This document shows positions 1-7,282 of a stretch of DNA of 40,858 nt, in pieces. The stretch's first letter is position 1. Every line of letters starts with the position of its first letter. A model generated the notes under the pieces. It did not search any database. It saw nothing but the letters and a program-made list of their open reading frames with translations, and was not told where the DNA came from. The DNA is from Bacteroidota bacterium. Its GTDB lineage: Bacteria > Bacteroidota > Bacteroidia > Chitinophagales > Saprospiraceae. The stretch spans positions 1-40,858 of the forward strand of contig JAKQJD010000085.1 of assembly GCA_029561355.1 (NCBI GenBank). Reading direction: 5' to 3'. The translations under genes and the position numbers were made by a program.

Positions 1-666
1 CTGCCGGCTACCGGTCAACCCCTGATCATTCCAGTATTGCAGGCATTGTTCCGCCCACCAGAATGGCGAATGCGGGCCGGCGTTGGCCGGCGCCCAGGGG
101 CCTGTGAGGTCGTATACCATGAGGTTCACCCAGTCGAAGGCCGCCAGTGCTTCCTGCGTGATTTCCGGGTAGCGGTAAGAACCGGGTAATGCGGCCGTCA
201 TCGGAAAACCGGCCAGTTGCAGGCTGTCTTTCAGGGCCAGCACGAAAGGACTGTACTGGTCATTGACGTATTGCCATTCGAGGTCGATATCAACGCCATC
301 CAGGTCGTGATCGATCAAATACTGTACAATTTTACCAATGTAAGTGCCGCGCTGACCTGGTTGCATCCAGAAATTCCACGCATTTTCCCAGTCGGGCTGA
401 AGGTAGCCGCCTGCCAGCGACACAAAAACCTGTACACCGTGTGCATGTGCTGCGGCTATAACCGGGTCAGGATCGGCGCCGTCGACGTGCAGGTCGCCGT
501 TGATGTCTGGGTTGGCAAAAGCGAGGTTGACGTGTGTGAGCCGGTCCCAGGATACTTCGCAGGCGCCTGTATTCCACATGGCCAGGTAGCCGACTACTTT
601 AAATTCCTGGGTAAATACGGTCGATGCCGTCAGCAGGAAAAGGGACAGCAGAGTGGTTGTTTTCAT
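1..666 (-). CDS. Glycoside hydrolase family 18 (chitinase-like), C-terminus beyond window
   Basis: The first 222 residues are visible; the gene runs off the left edge. A signal peptide (about residues 1-20, ending FTQ) predicts export. The GH18 barrel signatures are present: VSLAGG near residues 82-87 (SxGG motif) and DGVDIDLE at 123-130, the DxxDxDxE active site in which E130 is the catalytic acid. GH18 enzymes cleave beta-1,4 links between GlcNAc units in chitin or peptidoglycan-like glycans with substrate assistance. All active-site acids are intact. The ATG at 664-666 is preceded by a palindromic element 26 nt upstream. Whether a type IX sorting domain follows cannot be seen. The family call is secure; the substrate is not. 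Confidence 0.9.
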   Translation of the reverse strand, partial: MKTTTLLSLFLLTASTVFTQEFKVVGYLAMWNTGACEVSWDRLTHVNLAFANPDINGDLHVDGADPDPVIAAAHAHGVQVFVSLAGGYLQPDWENAWNFWMQPGQRGTYIGKIVQYLIDHDLDGVDIDLEWQYVNDQYSPFVLALKDSLQLAGFPMTAALPGSYRYPEITQEALAAFDWVNLMVYDLTGPWAPANAGPHSPFWWAEQCLQYWNDQGLTGSRQ

Positions 667-692
667 AAAACGGGTTGAAAAAAGTACTATTA

Positions 693-855
693 AGAGTCTA
701 TCCGAAAACCTCATTGGGCCTGAAAAGCCCATCTTTGAAAATCATACTTCGTTAAATTTTCAGCCCGTAGGTTCCGGCTACGAACCGAAAATTTGCCTTG
801 TCTGATTTCAAAATCCGGCCTTTTCAGCCTCCAATGAGGTTTTCGGATAGGCTCT
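693..855. repeat. Palindromic element, copy 1 (MITE/REP-like)
   Basis: The 25-nt ends (693-717 and 831-855) are inverted repeats of each other with one mismatch, and pairing continues inward (GAAAAGCC against GGCCTTTTC). Copy 2 lies at 25811-25972. Both copies begin AGAG and end CTCT, are 162-163 bp long, and share the internal words cttcgttaaatttt (747-760) and aaaatttgccttg (788-800) at nearly identical offsets. The arm sequences differ between copies, yet each pairs with itself. No ORF is present, so any mobility would need an enzyme in trans. Confidence 0.75.
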
Positions 856-874
856 AAAGATAGAAATCCTTTTA

Positions 875-979
875 AATATTTATTGATTATCCGGTTTCAG
901 GAACCTTTCAAATCATCGGATGACTCAGAGTCATCCGATGATTTGAAAGGTTCCTGAAACCGGATAATCAATAAATATT
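875..979. repeat. 105-bp palindrome with perfect 52-bp arms
   Basis: Arm 875-926 and arm 928-979 are exact reverse complements around the single base at 927. The sequence is AT-rich at its outer ends and carries no T-run typical of a terminator. It sits 105 bp before the start of the small membrane protein gene. Such a structure could extrude as a cruciform. It could also be a recent inverted duplication or a fold-back assembly artefact. Confidence 0.9.
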
Positions 980-990
980 AACAGATGTGC

Positions 991-1018
991 TTGTTTTTCA
1001 AAATTATTTCTAACCTTG
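991..1018 (+). promoter_or_regulatory. Candidate Bacteroidota-type promoter for the small membrane protein
   Basis: TTG at 991-993 and TAACCTTG at 1011-1018 (one base off TAnnTTTG) are 17 bp apart, within the spacing known for the Bacteroidota primary sigma factor. The start codon follows 66 nt later. Confidence 0.35.
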
Positions 1019-1084
1019 TGATACAAATTCGAATTGTAATTAGGGGTTTTAACATATTAACCGAATAACTTAAAGCATTTCAAA

Positions 1085-1336
1085 ATGGAACCTGCAACGC
1101 AAGCAAATCAGGAATACGTTCCTGCAGAATCCGGTTTGTCAAAAGAACAACACGGTGTCATCTTTCAGCGCGGCCTGAAATGGCTGGCGATCGGAGTCTT
1201 TTTGATGGCTATCAGTTTTGCCATCAACTTTTTACTTTTCCAGTCGGATCAATCTTTCCATGTACCCATGTACGTGATGACGTCCGCCGGTTTGATCTGC
1301 ATTGTTAAAAGCATGGCCGACATACTCGGATTCTGA
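1085..1336 (+). CDS. Small two-helix membrane protein, unknown function
   Basis: This 83-residue protein has a polar N-terminus (1-30) and two hydrophobic segments, about residues 33-53 and 62-80, separated by a short loop. That suggests a hairpin membrane protein with the N-terminus inside. I recognise no catalytic motif. The gene stands alone, with a candidate promoter upstream and a strong hairpin terminator 30 nt past its stop. The short length leaves some doubt, but the membrane character, the flanking signals and the absence of a competing frame support a real gene. Confidence 0.65.
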   Translation: MEPATQANQEYVPAESGLSKEQHGVIFQRGLKWLAIGVFLMAISFAINFLLFQSDQSFHVPMYVMTSAGLICIVKSMADILGF

Positions 1337-1367
1337 TCGCCGCCCCGCTTGCTTGCATAGAACAATA

Positions 1368-1412
1368 AAAAAAATGCGGTAGATGAGTATTGCTCATTTA
1401 CCGCATTTTTTT
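1368..1412. terminator. Bidirectional intrinsic terminator
   Basis: A 20-nt arm (1368-1387) pairs with 1393-1412, with one G-T wobble and a 5-nt loop. It is flanked by A7 on one side and T7 on the other. It lies between the converging small membrane protein gene (plus) and the PorE-like gene (minus) and can serve both. Confidence 0.85.
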
Positions 1413-1423
1413 GCCGGTTTTTT

Positions 1424-1468
1424 TGAGGATTTGACTGTCAACGAATCATTATCCTCAACTCCTCAACT
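1424..1468. repeat. Post-stop inverted short-repeat hairpin after the PorE-like gene
   Basis: GAGGATTTGA near 1425-1434 faces two 8-nt-spaced copies of CCTCAACT at 1452-1468. The array abuts the stop codon of the PorE-like gene (1469-1471). It is a small version of the arrays at 3565-3662 and 8716-8811. Confidence 0.55.
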
Positions 1469-3508
1469 CTATTGTTTCCCGGGAAGCACTTTTTCCTCGC
1501 GTTCGATGGTAATGCTGGTAGGGCCGGAAATGATCTTGAATTCCGTACGGCGGTTCAACTGGTGTTGTTCTTCCGTGCATTCCACGCCGTTGGTACAGCC
1601 GTTCTGCGGTTGTTTTTCGCCATAACCCTTGGCCACGATACGGTCGGCGGCAATACCTTTTGCAACGATCCAGGTTTTGGCGCTTTCCGCACGTTTTTGC
1701 GAAAGTGATTCGTTGTAGGAATCCTGACCGCGGGAGTCGGTGTGAGAAGACAACTCGATCTTCATATCCGGGTATTTTTTCAGCAGATCCGTCAGGTATT
1801 GCAGATCGGGCTCGGCATCCGGGCGGATATCCCATTTGTCGTAGTCGTAGAGGATATTGTCGAGGCGGATCGGCTCGTTCGTTTTAACGATACGCGTTTC
1901 CGGCTCTTTGCGGATCACGTGCAGGGTAAGCGTTTTTTCCACGTCCTTGCTTTTCTTCACACCTACCGTATTGAACGTTACGCTGTCGGATTTGTAGCCT
2001 TCGCGCGTTGCAATAACGAGGTATGATTTCTCCGGTTGCAGTTCGAAGGTGAAATCGTTGGCGGCGGTGTTGGTTTTGGAAGCCACGTTGGACGGATTTT
2101 TATCCGAAACATCGACCACTTGTACCGTCGTACCGGTCAGCGGCTGGTTCTCTTTTTCACCTTTGCGCTTGTAACGGAACGTTTTGGCCATCAGGTTCAC
2201 TTTCACCCGTTCGACTTCCCAGGCATAAATATCGTCGCAGCAGGTTTTGCTTTTCAGGTTGTTCGGGCCGGGACGGTTGCTGACGAAGAAACCGCTCATG
2301 CCGTCCGGCGTTTGGGTGTAGTAAATATCGTCTACACTGGAATTTACGCCCAGGGGCATAATTTTCGGCTCGCTCCAGTTGGAACCGTTCCACTGGCTTT
2401 CAAACACGTCGAGTCCACCCATCGTCGGGCGGCCGTCGGTGCTGTAGTAGAGTTTGCCGTCGCGGTAGAACGGGCTGCTTTCTTCACCGACGGTATTGAT
2501 GACTTCGCCGAGGTTGACAGGCAGGCCGAACACACCTTCCGATTTTTTAGGTGCGTAGTAAATGTCGTAACCACCTTTGCCACCCGGCATATTGGCTACA
2601 AAAAACAGCACTTTTTCACCGAAAAGTTCGCCTTCGCAGGGGTGTTTGGCAATGTAGTCGCCGTTGACGCCGGTCACTTCATTGGCGCCGCTCCAGCCGT
2701 CGGAGCCTTTGGCGCTGAAATAGATTTTGCTTTCAGCGAGCGTCTGCCCTTTTTCAGCCAGCAAAGCGCGGGTGAAATACATGGTTTTGCCGTCAGGCGT
2801 AACACTCACGTTGCCTTGCTGCCAGCCTTCCCGGTTGATCTCGGTGCCCAGTGCGGTAGGTGCACCGTATTCTTTTCCGCTTTTGGCGGCAGTGTATACT
2901 TTCATGTACCAGTCTTCACTTTTTCCGTCGGGCGCCACTACTTCCTTGGCTTGCATGGACGTGTAGTAGAGTTCGCCGCCGCTGAAGGCCGGAGATGCTT
3001 CCGTTTGCGGGCTATTGGCTTTTTTGCCCAGGTTGTTCACCAGGAGGTTGTCCGGTTGTTTCGCTTTTTTGGCGATTTCGCAACCGGCCATTTCGCGTTT
3101 GGCCGCCTGTACCAGCGCAGGATCCTGGCCGGCATCGATGTATTGTTTGAACATATCGGCTGCCTCGGCGTATTTGCCATTGCGTTTCATCGACATGGCA
3201 TACCAGAATTTCTGTTCGGTATATTCCTGTTTGCGGTCGCGGGTAACGATGCGGGAGTAAGCGCGTTCGGCTTTTTCGTAATCGCGGAGCGTGTACTCCA
3301 GTTCCGCAACTTTTACGGCAATGGCTTTGTCCTTGCTTTCATCATACACCTTTCCGTACAGGTCGAGCGCCTCGTAAGGATTGCCATTCTCTTCGGCTTC
3401 CTTGGCCGACTTTAAATTCGTTTCGGGTGTAGAACGGTTGATAGGTTGTGCGCGGAGCATCCAACCGGACAATACCGTCAGTAAAAAGAGGATGGGAAGT
3501 TTTTTCAT
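1469..3508 (-). CDS. PorE-like OmpA-family protein (TPR, beta-propeller, regulatory-like domain, OmpA_C)
   Basis: 679 residues with a signal peptide (1-20). Order of domains: TPR-type helices (about 28-150), PD40/WD40-like propeller (160-430), carboxypeptidase-regulatory-like beta-sandwich (435-540), and an OmpA C-terminal peptidoglycan-binding domain (545-660) with the conserved HTDSRG and KRAES elements. This order and length match Porphyromonas gingivalis PorE, which links the type IX secretion machine to peptidoglycan. Paralogues with the same plan accompany PorP/SprF partners in gliding Bacteroidota. The PorP/SprF-like gene lies directly upstream, so a role in secretion or gliding-adhesin export is likely. 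Which paralogue this is cannot be settled here, so no symbol is given. Confidence 0.88.
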   Translation of the reverse strand: MKKLPILFLLTVLSGWMLRAQPINRSTPETNLKSAKEAEENGNPYEALDLYGKVYDESKDKAIAVKVAELEYTLRDYEKAERAYSRIVTRDRKQEYTEQKFWYAMSMKRNGKYAEAADMFKQYIDAGQDPALVQAAKREMAGCEIAKKAKQPDNLLVNNLGKKANSPQTEASPAFSGGELYYTSMQAKEVVAPDGKSEDWYMKVYTAAKSGKEYGAPTALGTEINREGWQQGNVSVTPDGKTMYFTRALLAEKGQTLAESKIYFSAKGSDGWSGANEVTGVNGDYIAKHPCEGELFGEKVLFFVANMPGGKGGYDIYYAPKKSEGVFGLPVNLGEVINTVGEESSPFYRDGKLYYSTDGRPTMGGLDVFESQWNGSNWSEPKIMPLGVNSSVDDIYYTQTPDGMSGFFVSNRPGPNNLKSKTCCDDIYAWEVERVKVNLMAKTFRYKRKGEKENQPLTGTTVQVVDVSDKNPSNVASKTNTAANDFTFELQPEKSYLVIATREGYKSDSVTFNTVGVKKSKDVEKTLTLHVIRKEPETRIVKTNEPIRLDNILYDYDKWDIRPDAEPDLQYLTDLLKKYPDMKIELSSHTDSRGQDSYNESLSQKRAESAKTWIVAKGIAADRIVAKGYGEKQPQNGCTNGVECTEEQHQLNRRTEFKIISGPTSITIEREEKVLPGKQ

Positions 3509-3564
3509 GATATGCTGTGGGCCGGGCCCGGGGAATGTTTAAAGTATTGATATTCAGAGAGTCA

Positions 3565-3662
3565 GTTGAGGATTTGAGGATTTGAGGATGCGAGGATTTG
3601 ATTTCAGATACTCAAATCCTCAGATACTCAAATACTCAAATCCTCAAACATTCAATTCCTCA
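3565..3662. repeat. Bipartite inverted array of 8-nt repeats after the PorP/SprF gene
   Basis: Four tandem copies of GAGGATTT (one as GAGGATGC) at 3568-3600 face seven tandem copies of the complement type AATCCTCA/GATACTCA at 3606-3662. The two halves can fold into a long hairpin in the transcript directly after the stop codon (3663-3665). There is no T-run. Confidence 0.8.
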
Positions 3663-4757
3663 TTAGAAACGCGGGCAAAGCACCTTCGGTTTAATGATGG
3701 CAGGTTTGTAAATTTTGATGATATAGTTGGCTGCCAGTTCGAAGCCGCCGCGGTAGCGGCTCACCGTATTCAGGTTGGAGACGTTGATGTCGTAAGCCAG
3801 GCCCACATTCAGCGCTTTGTAGCGCATGCCGACGATGGCCTGCATGGCGTCGCGCATACGGTAGCCGAGTCCGAAATTGAGGGTAATGTCTTTTTCTTTA
3901 TCGAACAGGTAGCCGGCCATGCCCTGCAGCAGAATTTCCTGTGCCGCTTTCTGGGTCTGGAACAAAAACGCCGGATTGATGCTGAAACGGTCCGTCAGTT
4001 TTGCATTGAACTGTCCGTGCAATACGGCCCGGCGGTATACGACCTGGTTGCCGCCGCCGCCACCGGTTCCGCCGGTAGTACCGAGCAACGAATAATTCGG
4101 CTGGGTGAGGTGCAACATCGAGAACCCGATGTTAAAGTCCATCATTTTGTTCAATTTGGACGTCAATACGACACCGGCGTCAATGTCGGTGTATTTGTCG
4201 TCCGTATTGGTTTCGCTTTCGCCGGATTGTCCGCTCTGGTAGCCATGGTTCGCTCCGTTGGGATTGGTGGAGTTGGTATAGCCGCGTTCGAAGAAGAACT
4301 TGCCGTTGTCCACTTTTCGTTGTTCGCCACCATAGGCGGCGCCGATGGAAATAACGGTATTGGCTCTTTTATCGACCGCCAGGTGATAAGTGGCGCCGAT
4401 TTTCGATCCGGTATGCGCCAGACCACCCTGGCCTGCCTTGTCGGAAAAGAAGGAAAGGCCTACGCCGACCCAGTCATTCCGGCGAAAACCGCGGATAATC
4501 GGTGCGTCCACATAAATGCCAGGCGTTTTATACTGCGCATTCTTGACGGAAGGGTCGATATCCTTCTGGTTGATGACACTGCGAAACTGGTCGCGGTAAA
4601 TACCGCCGATCCGAACAGTACCTTCAAATTTGCCGGCCATAGCCGGGTTTAATGTCATGGGCGACATGTAAAACTGGGTAAAGTGGATGTCCTGCGCCGA
4701 GAGGCTTCCCAGGAAAAGGACAACGGCAAAAAGGCTTAGTAGTTTTCTAACGTACAT
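3663..4757 (-). CDS. PorP/SprF family type IX secretion outer-membrane protein
   Basis: 364 residues from the ATG at 4755-4757. An in-frame upstream start would add 15 residues ahead of an ideal signal peptide (LLSLFAVVLFLGSLSAQ), so I prefer the internal ATG. The mature start QDIHFTQFYMSPMTLNPAMAG is the hallmark of the PorP/SprF family, followed by an alternating beta-strand pattern typical of a small outer-membrane barrel. PorP is a core or accessory type IX component; SprF homologues help export partner adhesins. The PorE-like gene follows 154 nt downstream, separated by an inverted repeat array. A glycine-rich loop lies near residues 225-240. Confidence 0.9.
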   Translation of the reverse strand: MYVRKLLSLFAVVLFLGSLSAQDIHFTQFYMSPMTLNPAMAGKFEGTVRIGGIYRDQFRSVINQKDIDPSVKNAQYKTPGIYVDAPIIRGFRRNDWVGVGLSFFSDKAGQGGLAHTGSKIGATYHLAVDKRANTVISIGAAYGGEQRKVDNGKFFFERGYTNSTNPNGANHGYQSGQSGESETNTDDKYTDIDAGVVLTSKLNKMMDFNIGFSMLHLTQPNYSLLGTTGGTGGGGGNQVVYRRAVLHGQFNAKLTDRFSINPAFLFQTQKAAQEILLQGMAGYLFDKEKDITLNFGLGYRMRDAMQAIVGMRYKALNVGLAYDINVSNLNTVSRYRGGFELAANYIIKIYKPAIIKPKVLCPRF

Positions 4758-4812
4758 ATCGGAATGTTTTGTAAAAAGGGTCAGTGCTCTGAATCCTGTC
4801 AAATTTGGGAGG

Positions 4813-4840
4813 CAAATTAGGGCAAAATTGTAAATACCAA
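4813..4840 (-). promoter_or_regulatory. Candidate promoter for the PorP/SprF gene
   Basis: On the minus strand TTG (4838-4840) and TAATTTG (4813-4819, a one-base-short version of TAnnTTTG) are 18 bp apart, 55 nt upstream of the chosen start. Confidence 0.3.
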
Positions 4841-4891
4841 CCTACGTCCTGCCCTTGAATTTGTTAAAAACCCTGATTTGGTATTTTGCTG

Positions 4892-5887
4892 TCATTTTTT
4901 GGGGGCATTCAGGGTGTTCAACCGGGCTGCAACAGCCTCGTTTGAGATGCCGTTCATGCAGGAAAAATGGCCTTTGGGGCATTTTGCAAACCCTATTTTC
5001 GAACAAGGGCGGCAAGATAACCCATTGACTTCAAAAGACGTGTTGTCGTCTGCTCCGGTTGGGTAAAAGGGATACATGCCGAACTCCGGAACCGTATTTC
5101 CCCACACGGAAACGATTGGTTTGCGGAAAGCGGCCGCAATATGCATCAATCCGGTGTCGTGGGTGAGCACCCGGGCTGCATCGCGCACCACGGAGGCGGA
5201 TTCGTACAAACTGAGTTGTCCGCACAGATCGATGACGTGCGCGCCGGCTGCCAGTGCTACCCGGCGGCCCATGTCCGCTTCACTTTTTCCTCCCAATAGC
5301 ACTACCGGATGATCCAGGCGGCGACAAATGTCCACCATTTTTTCTTCCGGCAGGCGTTTGGTGGCGTGTGTGGCGCCCATAACAAAGGCCGTGTAAGGTC
5401 CTGCGGGTATGTGCTGCGCCTGTGCGCTGTTTTGCCAGCCGGTCCCTTCCGGAATAAAAAAATCCAGCCCCAGCCCGTCGTACTGTACTCCGAGCGGTGC
5501 TACGGCTGCCATGTAGCGGTCGACGATGTGCGTATCCGGCAGGCGGTTAATTTTGAGGTTGACCAGCAGCCATTTTTCAAAATTCAGTTTGTCGAAGGTA
5601 TAACTGGTCCTGCCGAGGTTCCATTTCACCTGCATACTGCGCAGGTTCCGGTGCAGGTCGATCACGACGTCGTATTGTTCGGCTTTCAGTGCGGGTAGCA
5701 CTTCCGATACGTTTTTTTGAAAGGTAAAAACGCGGTCTATGTACGGATTGGCTTCCACCACGGAGCGAAATGCTTCCTTGCAAAGGAAATGTACCGTCGC
5801 GCCGGTCTGATTTTTCAAACAGCGAACGACGGGCGTCGTCAGTACGATATCGCCGATGGAAGAAAAACGCAGAACGAGGACCTTCAA
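4892..5887 (-). CDS. Glycosyltransferase family 9 (heptosyltransferase-like), TTG start
   Basis: 331 residues. The N-terminus MKVLVLRFSSIGDIVLTTP is the classical start of ADP-heptose:LPS heptosyltransferases. The C-terminal donor-binding half has LLGGKSEAD, a CGQLSL element and LTHDTGLMHIAAA (about residues 235-250), all GT9 hallmarks. These cytoplasmic-face enzymes add heptose or a related sugar to the lipopolysaccharide core. The start codon is TTG (5885-5887): the frame back to the upstream gene's stop has no ATG, and protein alignment memory places the start here. A cysteine-rich tail (CRPCSK...KCPKGHFSCM) near 290-312 is seen in several GT9 members. It lies 36 nt after the K+ channel gene. 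Confidence 0.9.
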   Translation of the reverse strand: MKVLVLRFSSIGDIVLTTPVVRCLKNQTGATVHFLCKEAFRSVVEANPYIDRVFTFQKNVSEVLPALKAEQYDVVIDLHRNLRSMQVKWNLGRTSYTFDKLNFEKWLLVNLKINRLPDTHIVDRYMAAVAPLGVQYDGLGLDFFIPEGTGWQNSAQAQHIPAGPYTAFVMGATHATKRLPEEKMVDICRRLDHPVVLLGGKSEADMGRRVALAAGAHVIDLCGQLSLYESASVVRDAARVLTHDTGLMHIAAAFRKPIVSVWGNTVPEFGMYPFYPTGADDNTSFEVNGLSCRPCSKIGFAKCPKGHFSCMNGISNEAVAARLNTLNAPKK

Positions 5888-5890
5888 AAC

Positions 5891-5917
5891 AGAAGTGAGA
5901 AGTGAGAAGTGAGAAAT
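5891..5917. repeat. 7-nt tandem repeat between K+ channel and GT9 genes
   Basis: AGAAGTG is repeated three times, then AGAAATG. The array fills most of the 36-nt gap between the stop codon at 5924 and the TTG start at 5887. Unlike the other arrays it has no inverted partner. Confidence 0.75.
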
Positions 5918-5923
5918 GCCGGG

Positions 5924-7018
5924 TTAACGGAATGCTTTTTTTCGAAAAGCGGTCATCTGCTCGGGACTACCGAGCAAAACCAATTTCAGAGCGGGCGACA
6001 AATGTAGCGTATGGGGCGGATTGAGTTCGTATTGCCCGTCGGCAAGCCGCGCTGCAACGATGGCCACCGATGCAATTTCGTTTAGTTTGCTGTTCAGGAT
6101 GGTTTCGTTCTGGTAGGCCGGCTGCAACTGGGCAACTTCGATTTCTTCAAACACCACATTGCTGGGCCCCATATTGGAAAGCAGGTTGAAAAACTCGACC
6201 AGGTCGGGCTGATTGACCAGGTTAGCCATGTAAAATCCGCCGATGCGCTCGGGAATTACGGTATGATCGGCGCCGGCCCTGCGAATCTTGATCTCGTCGG
6301 CTACGCCGTTGGCCCGGCTGATGATGCGCAGCGCCGGGTTGATCTGCCGGGCCGACAGGGTGATAAACAGATTGTCGGCATCGTCGGGCAGGGTGATAAC
6401 AATGGCTGCGGCCCTTTGTATACCCGCTTCCGCCAGGGTTTCATCGAGCGTGGCGTCGCCTTCCACAAACAGGTAATTCGTTTCCGATCGCAAAAAATCA
6501 ATTTTGGAAGGTGTGTTTTCAACCACCACGAAGGGCAGGTTCTGTTTCGTCAGTTCCTGCGTCACTTCGATGGCATGCCGGCCGAACCCGCACACGATGG
6601 TGTGTTTCTGGATATTCTCAATCTGTTTATTCATGCGAAAATCATAAATAAGTCTGTGGAAACCGCCTTCGGCAAACAAACCCGTGATCGTGGAAATGGC
6701 GTAAGCGAACAAACCTACGTTGAACAAAATCAGGAAGGTGGTAAATACCTTGCCGGGTACGCTAAGCGGGTGCACTTCGCCGAATCCGACGGACGCCAGT
6801 GTGATGACAGCCATATAATAGGCGTCGAACCACGGGTAATTTTCAATCAGCACATAACCCACCGTACCTGCCAGGATAGAAGACAGCATCAGTATTACAG
6901 CCGTGAGCAGCCGCCGCAGTATTAGTGCTATCCTTTTATGACGCTGGCTGTTGGCCTCCTTTTTGACGGGAAGGCCTAAAAATACCAGGACGAAATGGAG
7001 AAAATTTCCGGGTTGCAC
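5924..7018 (-). CDS. Two-TM potassium channel with cytoplasmic RCK (TrkA-N/TrkA-C) domain
   Basis: 364 residues. Two membrane helices (about 34-55 and 90-113) flank a pore loop with the filter ITLASVGFGE (about 72-81), a variant of TVGYGD found in bacterial K+ channels. A Rossmann domain follows with GFGRHA (about 143-148), the nucleotide-binding glycine motif, and then a TrkA-C-like domain (about 275-360). The protein should form a ligand-gated K+ channel in the inner membrane, analogous to MthK/Kch. The start is GTG (7016-7018); an in-frame stop lies a few codons upstream and no ATG occurs before the first helix. Part of the 5' leader is the TTTATGGG repeat array. Confidence 0.9.
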   Translation of the reverse strand: MQPGNFLHFVLVFLGLPVKKEANSQRHKRIALILRRLLTAVILMLSSILAGTVGYVLIENYPWFDAYYMAVITLASVGFGEVHPLSVPGKVFTTFLILFNVGLFAYAISTITGLFAEGGFHRLIYDFRMNKQIENIQKHTIVCGFGRHAIEVTQELTKQNLPFVVVENTPSKIDFLRSETNYLFVEGDATLDETLAEAGIQRAAAIVITLPDDADNLFITLSARQINPALRIISRANGVADEIKIRRAGADHTVIPERIGGFYMANLVNQPDLVEFFNLLSNMGPSNVVFEEIEVAQLQPAYQNETILNSKLNEIASVAIVAARLADGQYELNPPHTLHLSPALKLVLLGSPEQMTAFRKKAFR

Positions 7019-7030
7019 GGGTTGGATGGT

Positions 7031-7282
7031 TGTTTATGGTTTATGGGTTTATGGGTTTATGGGTTTATGGGTTTATAGGTTTATGGTTTATGGTTTATGG
7101 GTTTATGGGTTTATGGGTTTATGGGTTTATGGGTTTATGGTTTATGGTTTATGGGTTTATGGGTTTATGGTAACTTGCCCGGAATAACGGAAAATGGCAA
7201 GGATTACCGAGTGCACAGATATAAACCTATAAACTTATAAACAATAAACCTATAAACCCATAAACCTATAAACCCATAAACC
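7031..7282. repeat. GGGTTTAT tandem array with inverted partner; G-quadruplex-capable
   Basis: From 7031 to 7170 the plus strand carries mixed 7-8 nt units GGTTTAT/GGGTTTAT. After about 48 bp of unique sequence the complement units (AAACCTAT, AAACCCAT) run from 7219 to 7282, ending at the amylase stop codon. GGG tracts at exact 8-nt spacing occur at 7045, 7053, 7061, 7069 and again at 7099, 7107, 7115, 7123, 7131. These meet the usual G3N1-7 quadruplex rule. Confidence 0.9.

Larger units (their letters stand above)
667..1084. other. Gene-free divergent intergenic region with two palindromic structures
   Basis: This 418-bp gap separates the GH18 gene (minus) from the small membrane protein gene (plus). 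It holds a 163-bp palindromic repeat element (693-855), a 105-bp palindrome (875-979) and a candidate promoter for the plus-strand gene (991-1018). No open frame with coding character was seen. Confidence 0.8.

Noticed and set aside
2036..3415. 459-codon plus-strand ORF
   Set aside because: Exactly antisense to the PorE-like gene, His/Phe/Val-rich with no domain; a shadow of the real gene's codon bias.
3565..3662. Possible CRISPR array
   Set aside because: Units are 8 nt with no spacers, so this is a tandem repeat, not a CRISPR. No cas gene occurs in the window.
3582..4652. 356-codon plus-strand ORF
   Set aside because: Antisense to the PorP/SprF gene and beginning inside the repeat array; no recognisable protein features.
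6951..7187. ORF translating to repeated GLWVYGFM units
   Set aside because: It is the translation of the GGGTTTAT tandem array, not a repeat protein with independent support.
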